Positions 45,164-55,709 of a stretch of DNA of 64,000 bases are shown piece after piece; within the stretch, counting starts at the first letter, position 1, and every line of letters begins with the position of its first letter. The position numbers were made by a program, and so were the translations under genes. The notes beneath the pieces are model-generated. The model was not told the origin of the DNA. It searched no databases and saw nothing but the letters and a program-made list of their open reading frames with translations. Source of the DNA: Mortierella sp. BCC40632 (Eukaryota > Mortierellomycota > Mortierellomycetes > Mortierellales > Mortierellaceae); NCBI GenBank assembly GCA_011634665.1, contig WAEK01000017.1, positions 797,501 through 861,500 of the forward strand. Direction: 5' to 3'.

Positions 45164-46399
45164 CACCCTTCCATTTTTTGCTCGTTTTGGCTTGGATTCA
45201 GTCCGCTAGACTTTCAGGGCAAGGTACTAGAATGTCTCTAATGAATCTTTTTTACTCTTTCCCATATGGCCTCTTCGGTAACAACAACAACTACAAACAA
45301 ACAAAAAAAAAAAAAAGTTTCTTCACTGAGTATTGTCATCGGTCTGATTCTCGCCTTCAGAACCAACACAGCCTATGACCGATTCTGGGAGGGTCGCAAG
45401 ATCTGGACTACCATGAACACCAGTATCCGGAACTTTGCTCGTGTCATCTGGGTCGGCATCAAAGAAAAACCCGATGGTCCTACAGGCATCAATGATCAAA
45501 AGATTCGAGCCATCAACATGTTGCTTGCCTTTGCTGTTGCCACGAAACACCATCTTCGAGCCGAGTATGGAACTTCATACCGTGATCTACAAGCTCTTTT
45601 GCCAGAGGATTTTGTCCCTTGCAAGAGTTCTACCACACTTCAGTCACAGTATATCCATCATCGAAAGCATCTTCAGACCGACAGTGCAGGAGCAGATTGG
45701 CAGATTCGATCCGAGAACCCAGCGGCGTCCATGTCTCTTCCACTCGAGATTTCGTATCAATTATCGTTGTGGATTAACTATGTCCGGGATAAGGAATTGA
45801 TTGACATCCCGTATCAGGGACAATGCACCATGGCTCTTTCATCCATGATTGATTGCTTTGGCAATTTGGAGCGAATCTTGTTGACACCGATCCCGGTCGC
45901 GTACAATATCCATTTGAAGCAGATCTTGACCATGTACTGTTGTATCTTGCCTTTCACTACCGTGAGAGACGTCCGGTGGTTGACCATCCCATTGTGTGGT
46001 GCTGTTGCATTCACGTTGTTTGGTATTGAGGCTATTGGAAATCAAATCGAAGATCCATTTGGTAAGAATAGGCTCCTCTTATTTCTGCTATTATTGATTT
46101 CGTTCTTTTTCTTGGTGTTTACTCTACTTTTTTTTTTTTTTTTTTTTTTTTTTATAACTCTCTAATCATGCTTTTAATATCATTATCATTATCATTATTA
46201 TGGCGAATGAATTTGATCCGCTAACCACTATCCAGGATTCGACACGAACGACTTGAAGCTGGACGACTTTTGCTATGACCTTATGCTTGAATTGGATTAC
46301 ATTGTCCAGACGGTGCCACAGGACCAGTCTTCAGTTTTTGAATCCTCTTCAGTACAAGCAGCACCCAAACAACAGCGAAATATCCTGATCCAATTTTAG
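44698..46399 (+). CDS. Bestrophin-family (UPF0187/RFP-TM) anion channel-like membrane protein
   Basis: Exons 44698-44760, 44959-45067, 45318-46061 and 46236-46399 join in phase to 359 residues. The start reads MGRGKSESPWGYPIALIWRGSV, continuing into IPLILPNVLFSIIVAVAVSYIYL (membrane helix 1) and ISSLSIVIGLILAFRTNTAYDRFWEGRKIW, the family hallmark (helix plus FRTNxAYDRWWEGR-like motif). Later parts include YVRDKELIDIPYQGQCTMALSSMIDCFGNLERILLTPIPVAY, a helix TMYCCILPFTTV, and LTIPLCGAVAFTLFGIEAIGNQIEDPFG and FDTNDLKLDDFC near the end. The IExIGxQIEDPFGxDxNDLxLD ending is diagnostic of the UPF0187/bestrophin-like group in fungi, bacteria and plants. Expected to be a multi-pass anion channel; membrane and ion are not determinable. 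Four to five hydrophobic helices. Introns contain long T/A tracts (45135-45163; 46131-46153). Confidence 0.92.
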
Positions 46400-46768
46400 A
46401 GGGAGAGAGAGAGAGATCATGCTGTTTTAGAAAAAAGGACATGGTTGGGCCGTTTCAAGAGTCTATTGAGAAAGTAGGAAAGAATCCCTTCAAAAAAGGA
46501 AATATGGGGGGAGGGACCACCTGCCTTTTTTTTTTTTGTATTTCCTTGACGTGCCAGTATAAAATTTTTTAAAAAAAAAAAAAAAAAAGATAGCCAGGAC
46601 ATTGACTACTTTAAAAGTCAAGCACAATATTTGTCTGTGACCCAAGAAAAGAAGCATAGTATCTTCATGAATTCAAAAAATATCTTTTTTTTTTTATTCC
46701 TCTCTGGACCTGTTCATTCCATTTACAATCCTTTCTTTTAAATTTTATATTGGTTTCTTTTCCCGAAG
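46400..46768. other. Convergent 3' interval
   Basis: Short and AT-rich, with A run 46571-46588 and T runs. Nothing gene-like. Confidence 0.6.
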
Positions 46769-46994
46769 TTAAGACGATGGAGCGCTGGAAGATGGCATTT
46801 CCGTAGTGGTAGGGATGGGGATCTTATTGCTGTCGTCCGTTTTTTCGGATTGGATATCTCCGTATAGAATTTCACGCCTCCTTTGGTTGGCTAGCTGGAC
46901 CTGCTTCTCTCGATCCCGACGTTCATAGTTAGTAAAAGCCGTATCCGAAGCATTACCGAACCCGCCCAAGAACGCGACAACCATCAACCAGCCC

Positions 46995-47049
<55 letters not shown>

Positions 47050-47312
47050 ATATTTTGAGAAATGGATGGATACATTCAAGAGCAAGAAGCGCCTTCCTTT
47101 TCTTCTCACAGCAAAAGCAATCGCCCCAGGCTCTTGAGTTTTCTTGCTCTTACCTTTTGTGGAGGTCGAATTGCCCGGAAGCGTGGGGAGGTGGCCTGGA
47201 GAGCAGCGCCGATAAAAAGCGCGACTGTGCAGTACTTGGCGGCCCCGATGAATCCGCCACGCATGGCCTCCTCTGCAGCAAGGTCATCGTCATTCTGCTT
47301 GATGATACGCAT
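46769..47312 (-). CDS. Small membrane protein of unknown function (127 aa)
   Basis: Exons 47312-47154 and 46993-46769 join at phase 0 to 127 residues. Two hydrophobic segments: about 20-40 (FIGAAKYCTVALFIGAALQ) and about 54-67 (GWLMVVAFLGGFGN). Between them lies TSPRFRAIRPPQK, a Pro/basic loop. The polar C-terminal half is charged (NYERRDREKQVQLANQRRREILYGD) and then Thr/Ser/Pro-rich. The hairpin of two helices with a basic loop resembles small mitochondrial inner-membrane proteins such as HIG1-like assembly factors, but I cannot assign a family. The intron (46994-47153) has donor GTAAGA, and its 3' part is a (CT)n tract running directly into TAG. Confidence 0.75.
46996..47045. repeat. (GA)n microsatellite that forms the polypyrimidine tract of an intron
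   Basis: On the minus (coding) strand it reads (CT)25, ending directly at the TAG acceptor of the small membrane protein gene. Confidence 0.95.
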
Positions 47313-47881
47313 GGCGAGAAAAGAGAGAAAGAGAAAGGCCTGGTACTGACTGAGTGAGGGGGTATAAGAAAAAAGAAGAAAGGGAAATGAGATGTCGATC
47401 GGGAATCAAAGAGACAATGGGAATGCTGCAAAGAACACCGAAACCGACCTAAATACCAAAAATCACACAGGCCCAAAGGAAGCCAAGCAAGGAATGAAGG
47501 ATGCAGTCACTTCTCGCTCTGTCGCGCCGTGGGAAGGGGACAGAGAGAGAGATACCCATGGATCTGGTCCGGATCGACAGAGGACCGGAGATAAATTACC
47601 AATGTGTCTCTTAACTCTCTTCCGCGCCTCCATATTGGGCTCCCGACTCGCGGTAGCATTCCGCGTTCTCCGAAAATCCCTTCAAGTCCTCCACACGTAG
47701 CCAAGTGCCAGCATCATGTCCCAGCTCTCTGCTTCTTTTTTTCTCTCTCTCTCTCTCCCCTCTCATACACAAACACATACAACACAAACATTTCTTTCCT
47801 CAGATGACTTGGTTACAGCAGTTTATTGCTTATGATATCGGTATCTCTCTTGTCTCCTGTCTACAGCAGACTCACAATTGA
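47313..47881. other. Tandem intergenic region
   Basis: 569 bp between the 3' end of argininosuccinate lyase and the 5' end of the small membrane protein (both minus). No gene seen; it should hold the latter's promoter. Confidence 0.55.
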
Positions 47882-49376
47882 CTATTGAAGAAAGGCCTTC
47901 AAGCTCTCGATCTGCGCCAGCACAGTCGCACGGCTCGTGCCTCCGGGGGTGCATCGGTTCTCAATGCTCTGTTCATAATTCCAGACCTTAGCCACATCCG
48001 CCTCAAACGCTGGATGAAGATTCTTAAAGTCCTCCAGTTTCAAGTCCGCCATTGTGCATTGACGCTCCTCTGCAATTCGGACTGCCTCGCCAGCAATGTG
48101 GTGTGTATCACGGAAGGGAACTCCCTTCCTGACTAGGTACTCGGCCAAATCGGTGGCCAACATGTCAATGCTCAGACTAGCCAACATCTTGTTCGAGTTC
48201 ACCTTCAAAGTCGAGAGCACTCCGGTTGTGATCTGGAGCGAACCCAAGACGGTGTCGTAGGCGTCAAAGACGGGCTCCTTATCTTCCTGGAGATCCTTGT
48301 TGTAGGTGCTGGGGGTGGCCTTGTAGGTCATCATAAAGCCTGTCATGTCACCAAAGACGCGTCCAGACTTGCCACGCAAGAGCTCAAGACTGTCTGGGTT
48401 CTTCTTCTGAGGCATCAGACTGCTTCCTGTGCTGTTAAAAAAAGAAAAAAAAAAAAAAAAGTCAGCTTAGACAGTCACATCTCGATAGGCAATCCGCTCC
48501 GTCAATGACCCAGAATAGTTCTAACCTGTAGGCATCCGCGACCTGGATAAAGCCAAACTCGCCCGTACTGTAGATGATCAAATCCTCGGCAAGACAACTG
48601 ATGTGGACCATCGTCAACGAGGCCCAGAACAAGAACTCGGCGACGAAATCACGATCGCTGACTCCATACAACGAATTGGGGATAATCGAATCAAACCCAA
48701 GTTCCTTGGCCAAAAAGTCTCGATCAATCCCAAAGGGGTTTCCGGCAAGAGCGCCCGATCCGAGAGGCAATTGGTTCATGCGCTTGAGAAGTTGTTCGAG
48801 TCGAAGACAATCTGCATGCCACTTCCAGGCGTGCGACAACAACAGATGAGACCATCGAATGGGCTGTGCACGCTGAAGATGAGTGTATCCAGGCATGATG
48901 ATATCGATCTCACTTTCAGCTCGAGCAACAGCCGTGGCAATCAATTCCTTGAGGACAACAACAATCTTCTGGCCTTCATCACGGACCCAGATGCGAAAGT
49001 CGGTTGCCACCTGATCATTCCTGGATCGACCTGTGTGAAGCTTTCCGGAGATGGCTGTGCCAATGATCTCTCCAAGTCGACGCTCGTTTGCCGTGTGAAT
49101 ATCCTCATCGCCATCTTTGAGGACAAAGGAGGAGGACTCCCATTCAGCTAGAACCTTGTCCAAGCCTTCGTGGATCTTGGCGGCTTCGGCTTCCGTGAGA
49201 ATTTGCTTTTTGGCAATGGCCTTGGCATAGGCTTGGGATCCGATAATGTCGGCCTTGTAGAAGCGAGAGTCAAAAGAGATGGAGGCGTTAAACTTTTCCA
49301 TCAGTGGATCCGTCTTTCCTGTGAAGCGGCCACCCCAGAGCTTGCGGGGAGCGACGTCTTGTGCTGGAGCCGACAT
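47882..49376 (-). CDS. ARG4: Argininosuccinate lyase
   Basis: Exons 49376-48526 and 48431-47882 (donor GTTAGA, acceptor AACAG) join in phase to 466 residues, the usual family length. It cleaves argininosuccinate to arginine and fumarate, the last step of arginine synthesis. Landmarks: [20 protein letters not shown] (N-terminus), [47 protein letters not shown] (catalytic His region), [17 protein letters not shown], and the signature [12 protein letters not shown], which spans the exon junction and proves the splice. The C-terminus has [15 protein letters not shown]. All key motifs are intact, so an active cytosolic homotetramer is expected. A TATAAAA element lies 215 bp upstream (minus). A TGAATCA sequence at 49659-49665 is one base from the Gcn4/Cpc1 site TGACTCA, a weak hint of general amino-acid control. 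Confidence 0.98.
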
Positions 49377-50012
49377 GATTATTTGATATAGAGAGTAGTG
49401 TGGTTGTGGGAAAGAAGAAGGAGGGGTTTTATGTACAGACTGGTGAACTGGGTAGAGTGCACGAGATGAAGATAGGAGGAGGAGGAGGAGGAGGAGGAGG
49501 AGGAAAGTAAAGCTAGCAGTGAAGCGAGACTAAAGAGAGATAGAGAAAAGAAGAATAAAAAAGATGAGGTATCAGCGATCGACGGGGGGCTTTTATAGAC
49601 GGCTCTCCGGTGGTCAGGGCAGCTGTTTTGACCCATGGGGACTAATTATTAGAGTTTGTGAATCATGGTGTGTCTCCTCCTCTCTCTCCAGCCCCACCAG
49701 GGACAATGGCCTATGAGACTGCTTTCTGAATTTATTGAACTGATCTGTTTTGTGCTTGTGTGTGTGTGTGGACTAGCCTGGCCTGGACCAGAACTGGGCA
49801 GGACACAAGGACAGGTCGGCTCCCTTTAGCCTCTCTATCTCTCTTCGAACGTTCTCTCGCACTCTAGGGATAACCAGACGACGGACAGAGCGGGGCTCGG
49901 AGAGAAGAAGGGACATATCGAGACTCAGCATCGACACAGAACCTGAATCGTGTGCTATGAACACTGTTGTTCTGGAGATCAGATCCATACCCAGATCATC
50001 AGGTGTTCACTC
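49377..50012. other. Divergent promoter of argininosuccinate lyase and multi-SANT genes
   Basis: 636 bp shared upstream region. Contains (GGA)n, a TATA for the minus gene, a GT tract near 49756-49771 and a C/T-rich part near 49675-49700. No gene seen. Confidence 0.6.
49591..49597 (-). promoter_or_regulatory. TATA box of the argininosuccinate lyase gene
   Basis: TATAAAA on the minus strand, about 215 bp before the ATG at 49376. A (GGA)n tract (about 49475-49503) lies in the intervening leader. Confidence 0.5.
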
Positions 50013-51989
50013 ATGTCACGGTTGATCCGCTCCACACGATCTAGGATCCTGTCAAATCAGACCCAGCGGATCAACCTCACTCTCTCATCAAACACCACCC
50101 TGATCAATGCACGAGCGCTCTACTCTACCCTCAACCCTGTGCCTAGAGACGAATCAGACTCTACCCTTTGCTCAACACCACCTCTCACAAGAACGCCTCT
50201 TTCCACGGCTGTCCGGACCGAAAATGCTCCTCCAGAGGTGAACTCTTCAAACGCACAGCCACGCAAAGCACCTTGGCTTCGAATCCACTCCTCGGCCTGT
50301 GAACAGGCCTCGATATCGACCAAGGATCAGGTGTCTAGATCATTCTCGTCGTCCTCTTCCTCAAAGGGCCGGAACAATCAACCCTGGACACGCGAGGATG
50401 ATACAAAGTTGATGGACATGCGCCGACAGGGCCATACTTGGAAAGATATTGGTCATGCTCTAGGCCGGTCACGACAGGCTTGTAACCGTCGTTTTGATGC
50501 CCATCTTGATCCGCGATTCGGATTGCCTACAGCGGCCGACATTACCTCCGCCCTTGTCAGTGAAGGATCACCCAGTACTACTGACTCCTTGCCGTTAACA
50601 AGGACATATCAGCCAGGTTCATTTTGGGAGGAAGATCCAGAGAGAATCGAAATCTTGAAGAAAATGGCTCACGAAGGAATCGCATGGAAGGAGATTGCAC
50701 TCGAGTTGGGAGATGTCAAGGCTTCCGCCTGCGAGAAACAATGGCGTCTCTTGCGACGACAGCTCCACTCAACCACATCGCACTCCTCCCTTCAGGATCA
50801 AGAGGAAAAGGACACCCATGAACCATCTGCTTTGGATACAATGTCGGATCTCAATACAAAGCAGAGTCGTCACCCATCAATCCAGTTCAGGAGAGCCGAT
50901 GTAGAGCGACTGAAACGTGCTGTCCATGAATATGGAATGGATCAATGGGACCACATCTCAACAGAGGTCTTTCAATCACAATTCAGTGGATCTCTTCTTA
51001 GGCGCCAATACACACAGATAGAGAGACGAAGGAGGGTATGGACAGATGCTCAAGAAAGGACGCTTGTTCGACTAGTCCAAGAACAGACACCATGTCCATT
51101 TCCAGGGTCGGGGATTTTGACTAGTAAAGCCGAATCAACAACAGCAACAAAGGTGGTGACAATAGACGATCTTTTAGACGAGCAATGGGAGTCTATCTCG
51201 CGAGATGTCCCTGGAGAACACACCGGTGAAGAATGCAGGAGACGATGGCTCACTCTGGGATTAAACCAATCTAGAAAGCTAAACCAAGAAGGATCAAATG
51301 GTGTGAAAATGACTGAGGTTGACCCAAGCAACAAGGAGAACAGTTCTCCAAGCCAGGATCTAGAGAAATCACTAGAGACCGCAAGGAAACGACGCGTTAC
51401 TTGGACTCGTGAACAAACACAAAGACTAGAATCCATTATTGAGAATATGAGAGAATTGGGTGATAACAACTATTACCTTTACCGACGCAATCTTGCTCTC
51501 AACCACAACAATAAGCCAAAAAAGAATCCTGATCATGAAAATGATCGATCTACCATGACCTACTTCAACAACAACTCGATCCAAGATGGACTTTTGGATT
51601 GGTCTCTTATTGCGGATGAAATGCGGGACGAAACCACGGGCGAGATCCTCTTTACAAAAACCCAATGCAAATCACGTTGGACTCGACTCTTACGAGAACA
51701 GGCTCCTACCAAGAAATCGGGATCATGGGAAGAAGAAGAAGTGGAAGCATTGATCCGGGGATTAATAGAAAAGGGTCCACAATGGACCGAAATTCAACAG
51801 GCATTTGTACCAGGTCGATCGCCTACGTTTATTCAGGGCAAGTGGAAGATGATTCGGACCAAGATTCAAAAGAATATGATTATTGAGAGAATATCTTGGG
51901 ATCAGGCTGCAATTGGGTTGTTTGGAGATCGTGTTGGAGCTCAGATGGAACTTTTGGTCAAGAAGAGACCTAATCTCTGTTTAGATTGA
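50013..51989 (+). CDS. Multi-SANT/Myb-domain protein with presequence-like N-terminus
   Basis: 658 residues, single exon; an earlier in-frame ATG at 49950 is possible. The chosen start yields MSRLIRSTRSRILSNQTQRI and then NARALYST: many Arg/Ser, no acidic residues, a good candidate mitochondrial presequence. Myb/SANT-like repeats are seen as Trp-spaced helices: QPWTREDDTKLMDMRRQG...WKDIGHALGRS (about 125-170), FWEEDPERIEILKKMA...WKEIALELG, ADVERLKRAVHEYGMDQWDHIS, RVWTDAQERTLVRLVQ...WESISRDV...ECRRRW, VTWTREQTQRLESI...DWSLIADEM...QCKSRWTRLL, and GSWEEEEVEALIRGLIEKGPQWTEIQ...GKWKMI. That is about six, with alternating Trp/Phe cores. By family knowledge such arrays bind DNA. Target and compartment are unknown; a nuclear role is the usual default. 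The signal AATAAA lies 87 bp after the stop. Confidence 0.82.
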   Translation: MSRLIRSTRSRILSNQTQRINLTLSSNTTLINARALYSTLNPVPRDESDSTLCSTPPLTRTPLSTAVRTENAPPEVNSSNAQPRKAPWLRIHSSACEQASISTKDQVSRSFSSSSSSKGRNNQPWTREDDTKLMDMRRQGHTWKDIGHALGRSRQACNRRFDAHLDPRFGLPTAADITSALVSEGSPSTTDSLPLTRTYQPGSFWEEDPERIEILKKMAHEGIAWKEIALELGDVKASACEKQWRLLRRQLHSTTSHSSLQDQEEKDTHEPSALDTMSDLNTKQSRHPSIQFRRADVERLKRAVHEYGMDQWDHISTEVFQSQFSGSLLRRQYTQIERRRRVWTDAQERTLVRLVQEQTPCPFPGSGILTSKAESTTATKVVTIDDLLDEQWESISRDVPGEHTGEECRRRWLTLGLNQSRKLNQEGSNGVKMTEVDPSNKENSSPSQDLEKSLETARKRRVTWTREQTQRLESIIENMRELGDNNYYLYRRNLALNHNNKPKKNPDHENDRSTMTYFNNNSIQDGLLDWSLIADEMRDETTGEILFTKTQCKSRWTRLLREQAPTKKSGSWEEEEVEALIRGLIEKGPQWTEIQQAFVPGRSPTFIQGKWKMIRTKIQKNMIIERISWDQAAIGLFGDRVGAQMELLVKKRPNLCLD

Positions 51990-52491
51990 CATGTGCACTC
52001 GAGTAACAGTGTGTTTGTCTATTTTTTTTCTGTCCTTTCTTTTTATATTTATATATATATCATTTCTCTTTGTACAATAAAACCCTTTCTTTGATATTTA
52101 CAGGTGTCTTTATGGAAGGACTCTTCTCATTTTGGAAGGAGCAAGGAAGAGCAAGAAGAAGAGGAAGTCGGGTAGCGTTAACAACGAACGCACTGTACTA
52201 ATGTGTTTTCTAACTTTGGAAGAGATGGGGGAGAGGGAGTGAAAATGGGATAGCTTGCTAAAGGAGATACCAGTTCACGGGTCATGTAAATGGCAACCTA
52301 TCCATTTGCCTTGATTCCTGTCCAGGACACACCTTTCTCGTTCGCTTTCGGCAACAAGAAAAGGTGCTGGGAATCAGCCAAGAAGAAAAAGGAAATAAAA
52401 CTAAAGATATACAGGCAAAGACTCTCCAGTCTTTTTTTTTTGGGGTAGGGGGGTAGGGAGAGAGGGAGGAGAGGACATCCATCGATTTTCG
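51990..52491. other. Convergent 3' interval
   Basis: 502 bp with AATAAA at 52076 for the plus gene. No gene seen. Confidence 0.6.
52076..52081 (+). terminator. Polyadenylation signal of the multi-SANT gene
   Basis: AATAAA 87 bp after the stop, preceded by T-rich and TATATA-rich sequence, as expected for a fungal 3' end. Confidence 0.5.
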
Positions 52492-54370
52492 CTATGCGAC
52501 TGCCTGGGCCCCACTAGATTCGGGAGCAACAGGCTCAGGCTTTGGTTCAGGATCGGCTTCAGCCTCGACCTCTGACTGAGATTCCTCTTTGAGAACTGCT
52601 GGAGAAGTTGGCTGTTGATCAGCAATCTTCTTCTTGTTATTCCCTGGCTGCATCATCCGCCTCATCCTCTCGACTTCACCCCTTGCCGTTGCAACGCGTC
52701 TCTCCACCGTGTCTTTGGCCTGGTCGACCATCAAATGGGCCTTGTTGGTCATCTCGCGTGATCTCAATTGGATCTCAGCACTTGACTTTTCAATAATGTC
52801 AGTCGACATCCTTTGCACCTCTTCTGCTCGGAATTGAAGGTAGCCAGTAGTTTGATTGGCTGTGTGGAGGAGTCCACCTGCACTTGTCATGACCATACCA
52901 AAGATGTTTCTAAGAAAGAAAGAAAGAAAAAAGGCATAGGCATATGCAACTGTTAGTGCTTTTCCTTACACAGAATTCAGCAGAAAGAAGCGAGAAATAG
53001 TTGACAGTGTGGGCTTACCTGACAATGTTGTCGTACCACCATCCGATCAAAGGCATGCTTTGAACGATCCCTTCGAGAGTCCACGAATCTTGATGACTGT
53101 AGATCATAGGACCGTCAATTGTATCCTTAAAGAGGAGCGTCATCGTCGCGGGGACTTGGAGATTAAGCAGAGGGAAGAGTCTAGGCCTAAGATTCTGAAC
53201 GAGCGAGATAATCGCCGTGTGGCCACTATGGGGAAAAAGGATTCATTGGACACAATGATGTCGTACAATGATCTAGCCGTTAGATGGAGTCCTGTTCATG
53301 ATGCATTTCTCTCTCTCTCTCTCTCTCTCTCTTCCTATGCAGACACACACAAAAGGCAATAACGTGTTTGATGGCTAACAGCGACCGTTTCCTCAAGTCA
53401 GCTGTTTCATGAGGATCAGCACTCATAGAAAATCGCTACTCAGAAACTGGACTTCTTCCTCCTCATCCTCCTACTCCCTCCAGCCAATAAAGAAAATACA
53501 CAGATCTTAGTTCGACTTACTCAAAGACAATGTTGGTGACCTCGGGCTCATCCTTGTTGAGTGAAGCCCATACTCGAAAGACTTTTCGGATATTATACCT
53601 GCCTTCGACCGTTAATGCTGGGTGGATGTACCTAAAAGCAGATTGATCGAGTCTGTCAACGTTCGATCTTTTCTTTCTCACTCTCATTCTCACTCTCACT
53701 CTTGGGTCCTCAGTCAAAGCCAGCCTAGGTTGGGACAATGCCCTCTTCCCCTTTCCTTTCTCCTCGGAGGAGTGCATGCTTTGACGAAGCTCTTTTTTTT
53801 TTTTGTGAGAAAGAAAGACAAAAAAAAAAAAAAAAGTCTCCTTTTTTTTCTTTCCTTCTCTCTCTCATTGATCATGCTTCCTGCAACTTACTTTGCATCG
53901 TCTGTGAAAAAGTCCTCGAGGATCTCCTTGTGCATATCTTCATCGTAGCTAGTCAGGCGAGTGGCGATCCACCAGATAAACTCCGTGTTCTTTTCTATTC
54001 GTCGGAAAGATGAAGGACATGAACACACGAGACATGCATTAGATCCATCCTTTTTTTTTTTTTTTTTTTTTCAGTCATGCCACTCTATCCTTCACCCGAG
54101 TCAAGGACGGGAATTGCAAACCAGGTGAGGGTGAGAGAGAAAGACATGGGAAGAGGGCTCTCAGTGTTTTTTTTTTTTTTCTCCTCAAGATGGTTGCACG
54201 AAACCAAGGACGAGTACCCCAACTATGCGATGACGAAGGGACGTTCAGGTACGAGCAGACGAGGGAAGATCCCTGGGGTGCCATTCCTGTCCCACAACAC
54301 CTTTGTATTTTTTTTTTTTCTGGGAAGATGGAATCTCCTGGGCTGGGGAAGGGGCGGAAGAAAAGCATAT

Positions 54371-54412
<42 letters not shown>

Positions 54413-54530
54413 AGATGGCAATGAGAAAACAAAACAAAAAAGGTTGGGGAGGAAGAGGAGGGGGGTGAATTGTGGAGGTGGAGTAAGACGAGGAAAAAGT
54501 GTGGAGAAAGAAGAGAAAGAAAGAAGAGAA

Positions 54531-54578
<48 letters not shown>

Positions 54579-54694
54579 AAGAACATACCCATGACTTCTT
54601 CGTGATGGTTGTAGCTGCTGAGACTAGTGCTCACTCCGCTGATGCTGCCGCTTCGAGTCGAGGAACCATAGCTCCGGTTGGATGAAGTACCCAT
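52492..54694 (-). CDS. NTF2-like fold protein with C-terminal coiled coil
   Basis: Five exons on the minus strand: 54694-54589, 53994-53892, 53631-53521, 53225-53019 and 52909-52492. All phases close, giving 314 residues. A Ser-rich start (about 1-33) is followed by KNTEFIWWIATRLTSYDEDMHKEILEDFFTDDAKYIHPALTVEG, then NIRKVFRVWASLN, VTNIVFDGHTAIISLVQNLRPRLFPL and VPATMTLLFKDTIDGPMIYSHQDSWTLEGIVQSMPLIGWWYDNIVRNIFG. This is the helix-then-curved-sheet pattern of SnoaL/NTF2-like domains, closest in feel to the fungal SigF-type NTF2-like group. A long helix follows (about 200-265: FRAEEVQRMSTDIIEKSSAEIQLRSREM...DTVERRVATARGEVERMRRMM), then a Pro/Glu-rich tail. The Trp/aromatic-rich GWWYDNIVRNIFGMVM may contact membranes or a ligand. 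Function unknown. Intron 1 (594 nt) holds GT, GA and T repeats. Confidence 0.8.
54372..54411. repeat. (GT)n microsatellite in intron 1 of the NTF2-like gene
   Basis: About 20 GT units on the plus strand. Confidence 0.93.
54533..54570. repeat. (GA)n microsatellite beside the donor of intron 1
   Basis: On the coding strand it is (CT)n starting about 20 nt after the GTATGT donor. Confidence 0.93.
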
Positions 54695-55655
54695 GAGAGG
54701 CGAATACAAGACAGGGCAGAGAGAGAGAGAGAGAGAGAGGAGGAGGAGGAGAGCAAAAGAAAGAGAGTGAGGAAAAGGGGGTGGAAAGGGGAAGGAAGAA
54801 GAGAGGAATCGAGATCGAGGAATGAGAAAAAGGCTGCAATGGGATGGACCGATGCACACTCGAGTATGAATGGGGGAATGAGTGAGTGAACAAGTGAACG
54901 GGTGAACAGGTGAACGAGTGAGAAGGAAAGAAGGAAGGGAAAAGAAAGAGGCCAAGGAGATCGGGCGGAGTGGGCTGGACTCTTTTTTATCTGTGTTGAA
55001 CGGAGGGTGGGACAAATAGGCGCTGGGTTGGGCAAAGGAGACTAAAGAGGAAGAAAAAGAGAAAAGAAAGCGAGAGAGAGAGAGAGAGAGAGAAGGCACC
55101 TCGGGCGAAGGCAAAGGGGGGAGGGGAGGACTAGCCAAGGGCGAAGGAGAAGGCGTGTAGGGTAGAGTGCAGAATTGAAAGAAAAAGTGATCTGAAAAGA
55201 GAGAAAAAGAAGAATGAGAAAAACAGAATGAAGTTGTTGTGCATCGGACAATGCCTTTATGTCGTGATCACCCCAGTCGCAGTCCAAAGTCCGGACGACC
55301 CAAAGACGGCAAGGACGACTGATCGCGTCACACGCAAACCAATGTCCATGAGACAAACCTGACAGGACAGATCCCAGGGACGAACTTTTTTTTGCAACCA
55401 ACGCCTCGCGTATTGGATATGGGTCAATCTTGTTCGCTCATCCTGCGTTATTGTCCCACCAGGCCAGGACACAGACATCCCTCTTGACCTCACTGAAAAG
55501 GCATCTCTGGCCCACTGCCTGCATCAACACGGCAGAGCATGAGTCGCAAAAGGGAGAGATGTCCATGCACACAAGAGACACAATCGCATGCACAGCTTTT
55601 GCACAAACATACTCACATCTCTCTTTTCTTTCTCTTTCTCTTAGATTCTCTTCCT

Positions 55656-55709
<54 letters not shown>

